NCBI GenBank assembly: GCA_009911305.1
Contig: QXXC01000010.1
Coordinates: 1 to 64,000 of the forward strand
Direction of reading: 5' to 3'
Length of the DNA: 64,000 nt
DNA from: Clostridiaceae bacterium
GTDB taxonomy: Bacteria > Bacillota > Clostridia > Lachnospirales > Lachnospiraceae
In this document: piece after piece, positions 61,524 to 64,000 of the stretch
How the letters are laid out: each line of letters starts with the position of its first letter
Numbering within the stretch: the first letter of the stretch is position 1
Notes under the pieces: model-generated
What the model was told of the DNA's origin: nothing
The model's database searches: none
The model's input: only the letters and a program-made list of their open reading frames with translations
Position numbers and translations under genes: made by a program

Positions 61524-62393
61524 TTACCGCGGCGGCTCCATCGCGACGCTTAAGGCTGCCATATCGCCCAGCGATTCCCCGAGCCCGGCGGGAAGCACCT
61601 GACAGGCCCGGCGGCTTTTTTCCAGCGCCTCCTTTTCCAGCACCGACTGCATGGCTGCTTCCATGAGATGCCCGGCTCTTGCATAGATGCTTCCGATCAC
61701 GATCCGCTCCGGATTGAGCACGTCGATCAGCATGGCCAGAAGGCTTCCCAGATATGTCCCTGTCTGCTCCCAGAGCCCCAGCGCCCTCTCGTCCCCTCCG
61801 GCCGCCAGACCGGCCAGCGCGGCCGCGCTTCCAAGCCCGTACTGGGCAATGCCGCCGCCGCTCAAATAGCCCTCATACGATCCGGCCTTCCCATAACCCA
61901 CATGGCCCTCTTCCAGAAGCCTCACATGGCCGACCTCCCCGGCCATGCCGCAGGCCCCCTCGTAAAGCCTCCCGTTCAGGATAAGCCCGGCTCCGATCCC
62001 TGTCCCGAAGGTCAGGAAAATCATGCTGCCGCAGCCCTTCCCCGCCCCGAACCGCCACTCCGCCACCGCGCAGGCATCCGCATCGTTGCGCAGGTTTGCA
62101 GGAATGCCAAACCGCTCCCGGAGCATCGTGGTTATCGGCACCTCATCCCATCCGGGAAGGTTCGGCGGCCCCAGAATCACTCCCCTCCGGCTGTCCAGCG
62201 GTCCTCCGCAGCTCACTCCCAGCGAGACGACATGTGCGGTCCGCAGCTCCTCCGCGCTTTCAAAGATGCGCTGTAACGTCTCATCGCGCCCTTTTGTGGG
62301 AAAGCGGAGCTTTTTTACAATCTCTCCCCTCTCATTTCCCAGGACCACCGCGCATTTCGTTCCTCCGATGTCAATTCCAATATATTCTTTCAT
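61524..62393 (-). CDS. ROK-family sugar kinase or regulator-like protein
   Basis: Protein of 289 residues. ATP motifs IGIDIGGTKCAVVLG and TFGTGIGAGLILNG, sugar site NDADACAVAEWRFG. The zinc-binding CxCGxxGCxE of most ROK kinases is absent; that place reads HVRLLEEGHVGYGKAGSYEG. There is no N-terminal HTH, so it is a kinase type rather than an NagC/XylR regulator. It may phosphorylate the sugar or ketose made in this locus. ATG 62393 is preceded by GGAG. Confidence 0.88.
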   Translation of the reverse strand: MKEYIGIDIGGTKCAVVLGNERGEIVKKLRFPTKGRDETLQRIFESAEELRTAHVVSLGVSCGGPLDSRRGVILGPPNLPGWDEVPITTMLRERFGIPANLRNDADACAVAEWRFGAGKGCGSMIFLTFGTGIGAGLILNGRLYEGACGMAGEVGHVRLLEEGHVGYGKAGSYEGYLSGGGIAQYGLGSAAALAGLAAGGDERALGLWEQTGTYLGSLLAMLIDVLNPERIVIGSIYARAGHLMEAAMQSVLEKEALEKSRRACQVLPAGLGESLGDMAALSVAMEPPR

Positions 62394-62425
62394 AAGCTTT
62401 TCTCCGTTGTGTTCAGTATAACATA

Positions 62426-62451
62426 ACAAAAATGCCCCTTTAAGGGGGCAT
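62426..62451 (-). terminator. intrinsic terminator of the degenerate ABC gene
   Basis: ATGCCCC / GGGGCAT, followed on the minus strand by TTTTTG. It separates the gene at 62523 from the ROK gene, so the latter needs its own promoter or read-through. Confidence 0.8.
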
Positions 62452-62522
62452 TCTTTCGGTTAATGTAGACAATCTTTTGATCTTGCAGAAAAATACACGT
62501 CTGCAGGCGGCAGCATCCCTGC

Positions 62523-63968
62523 CTACCACTCCACCTGCCCGAACTGCTCCTTCTCATACGACGCCGCGCAGGTCCCGTGCTCCGCCACCAGCAGGCGGTC
62601 CGATATATCCAGCGTATCAGATATATTGGCCGTGAGGATCAGAACCGCGGTCCCTCCCTCCATGATCTGACGCAGAAGGCCCAGGATCCGCATGCGGACA
62701 AACATATCCCCTTTTGCCAGGGGCTGGACGCACACCAGGACCCGCGGCTTTAAGAGCTGCATGCGGTAATAGACCAGGGCGATCTGCTCCTCAGGCGGTA
62801 AAGCGCTGACCGAAGACTCGAACAGCGCCTCCCCCGCCACATCGGCGTATTCCCGCCGAATGCTCCTGTAAATCCTCGCGGGTATCACGCTCCTCTTAAG
62901 CTTCCGGTCCAGAAGAAAGGTCAGGTTCTCCATGTACGTCCGATCCGGAAACAGGAGAGATTCCGCGGGATTTTTCGGAACAATGGCAATTCCCGCATCC
63001 AGATAGCGAACCGCCCTCTTCGGCGTATAGTTCTCCTGCTCCAGGAGCACCCGGCCCTTTTGGCAGGCCAGGGAGCCGGTCAGGAGAAGCACGATATCCT
63101 CTGCAATCCGGTTGTCCATATCCAAAATCGTCACGCATTCGCCCTGGTGCAGGACGAAATCCAGCCCGTCCAGGCTGCCTGCATGCACGTTGTCAAAATG
63201 GAGGATCCCCTTTGCCGCGTCCGGCGCAGGATCTCCATGGGGGACAAACCATTCTGTAATATAAGGCGCGATGGCCGCGTCCGTCATCTCGTCCCGCTCA
63301 AACACCTTGATAATCCGTCCGTCGGAAAAAAGGGAGGTCCGATCCGCGATGCGGAAAACCTCCTGATGGTGATTTCCCACATACAGCACCGAAATCCCGC
63401 TGTTTCTCACTCTTCGCAGCACCCTCTGGAACCGGGTCAGCTCATACTGGCTCAGAAAATTACCCGGATTATCGATGATCAGCAGGCGGTAGCCGAGCAG
63501 CAGGGCCTTTCCCAGCTCCACCAGGCACCGCTCCAGGCAGCTCAGCTCAGCCACCCGCTTTCTTAAGTTCACATCCAGGCCGTGTTCCCTGAAAAGCACA
63601 TCCGCCTGCTCGCGGAGGACGCGTTCATTGATAAAATACTTCTTAAAGCCCCTGCGCAGCACAAACAGATTGTCAACCACGCTCAAATCCTTTACCAGAT
63701 GGCTTTTCTGCTCGATCACAGACACCCGGTTCGCCGCGCCGCCGCTGCTCGAATAGCTGTTCACAACACGGCCGTCATACCACACGGTCCCAAAGGAAAT
63801 AGGGTGATTATGGCAGATTAAATCAATGAGCTGATCATGCCCCTTATTGCTGCGCGATATCAGCCCCATAATCTCTCCGGCGAACATCTGGAAATTGAGG
63901 TTGTCAAGCAGCGCTTCGCCATTTTGAATCAGGCTGATGTGATCCATGCGCAGTAATTCTCGTTTCAT
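62523..63968 (-). CDS. nucleotide-binding-dead paralog of a sugar ABC ATPase
   Basis: Protein of 481 residues with the two-domain plan of RbsA. Walker A of domain 1 reads GLISRSNKGHDQL (no GKS/T); the signature reads LSCLERCLVELGKALL; Walker B is LLIIDNPGN (Glu lost). In domain 2 the P-loop place reads TILDMDNRIAEDI and Walker B VLVCVQPLAKGD, both Asp and Glu lost. It probably does not hydrolyse ATP and may be a scaffold or regulator of the importer. It lies upstream of the ROK gene near the window edge; the gene that precedes it is outside. Confidence 0.85.
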   Translation of the reverse strand: MKRELLRMDHISLIQNGEALLDNLNFQMFAGEIMGLISRSNKGHDQLIDLICHNHPISFGTVWYDGRVVNSYSSSGGAANRVSVIEQKSHLVKDLSVVDNLFVLRRGFKKYFINERVLREQADVLFREHGLDVNLRKRVAELSCLERCLVELGKALLLGYRLLIIDNPGNFLSQYELTRFQRVLRRVRNSGISVLYVGNHHQEVFRIADRTSLFSDGRIIKVFERDEMTDAAIAPYITEWFVPHGDPAPDAAKGILHFDNVHAGSLDGLDFVLHQGECVTILDMDNRIAEDIVLLLTGSLACQKGRVLLEQENYTPKRAVRYLDAGIAIVPKNPAESLLFPDRTYMENLTFLLDRKLKRSVIPARIYRSIRREYADVAGEALFESSVSALPPEEQIALVYYRMQLLKPRVLVCVQPLAKGDMFVRMRILGLLRQIMEGGTAVLILTANISDTLDISDRLLVAEHGTCAASYEKEQFGQVEW

Positions 63969-64000
63969 GGAACTCCTCCCTTGCGCCTTAAGGCGCTCCC

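Overview
The window looks like part of the chromosome of an anaerobic gut clostridium, most likely a Lachnospiraceae member of the Enterocloster/Hungatella/Lachnoclostridium kind. This is inferred from strong AGGAGG ribosome binding sites, an FMN-riboswitch riboflavin operon, the EF-G paralog, the cytidylate-kinase-like protein, the FtsA-like giant, TAXI and YesL proteins, and the GC-rich coding style with a few AT-rich islands. No rRNA, tRNA or CRISPR array was seen.

Region 1 (1-6401) is the end of a prophage. It holds a complete diversity-generating retroelement (DGR): a C-terminally variable receptor-type protein, a 109-bp template repeat that matches its variable repeat except almost only at template adenines, and a DGR-type reverse transcriptase. 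XkdX, holin and a three-part endolysin follow, then a small leftward gene block.

Region 2 (6695-23610) is host: an orphan sugar-binding lipoprotein with paired operators, a chemoreceptor with a structured leader, YesL, a MerR gene with a 19-bp-spacer promoter, a TAXI receptor, the operon ribD-ribE-ribBA-ribH under an FMN riboswitch, a MITE with target duplication, a RelB/YafQ-type toxin-antitoxin pair, a Na/Pi transporter, MATE plus DAHP synthase, and a candidate small RNA.

Region 3 (23611-35393): an FtsA-like protein with beta-grasp repeats, a lipoprotein, a cytidylate-kinase-like protein, LysR, an EF-G paralog, an orphan GHKL kinase, and an AT-rich P-loop ATPase of unknown role.

Region 4 (36202-49874) is one leftward operon of eleven overlapping or closely spaced genes. 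It joins surface-polysaccharide synthesis (sugar-phosphate transferase, three glycosyltransferases, flippase, ligase, VanZ-like protein, Wzz/BY-kinase) to an unusual signalling module: a diguanylate cyclase, a MotA/ExbB-type channel fused to a degenerate EAL domain, and a MotB-like membrane protein carrying Cna-B-like domains. Its leader has two candidate promoters, a 22-copy tetranucleotide tract and a terminator-like hairpin. I consider this the most novel system in the window.

Region 5 (50418-54256): a WYL regulator, a zinc-ribbon protein, an internally deleted SPL radical SAM gene, and an AT-rich pair encoding a secreted protein and an unknown protein.

Region 6 (54674-63968) is a leftward carbohydrate locus: a nucleotide-binding-dead ABC ATPase paralog, ROK kinase, RbsA/RbsC-type importer, a binding protein made of two nearly identical fused domains, a D-lyxose-isomerase-like cupin and a DUF4432 protein. 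Two dispersed hairpin repeat families run through the whole host part, one nested inside the other near 35.9 kb.
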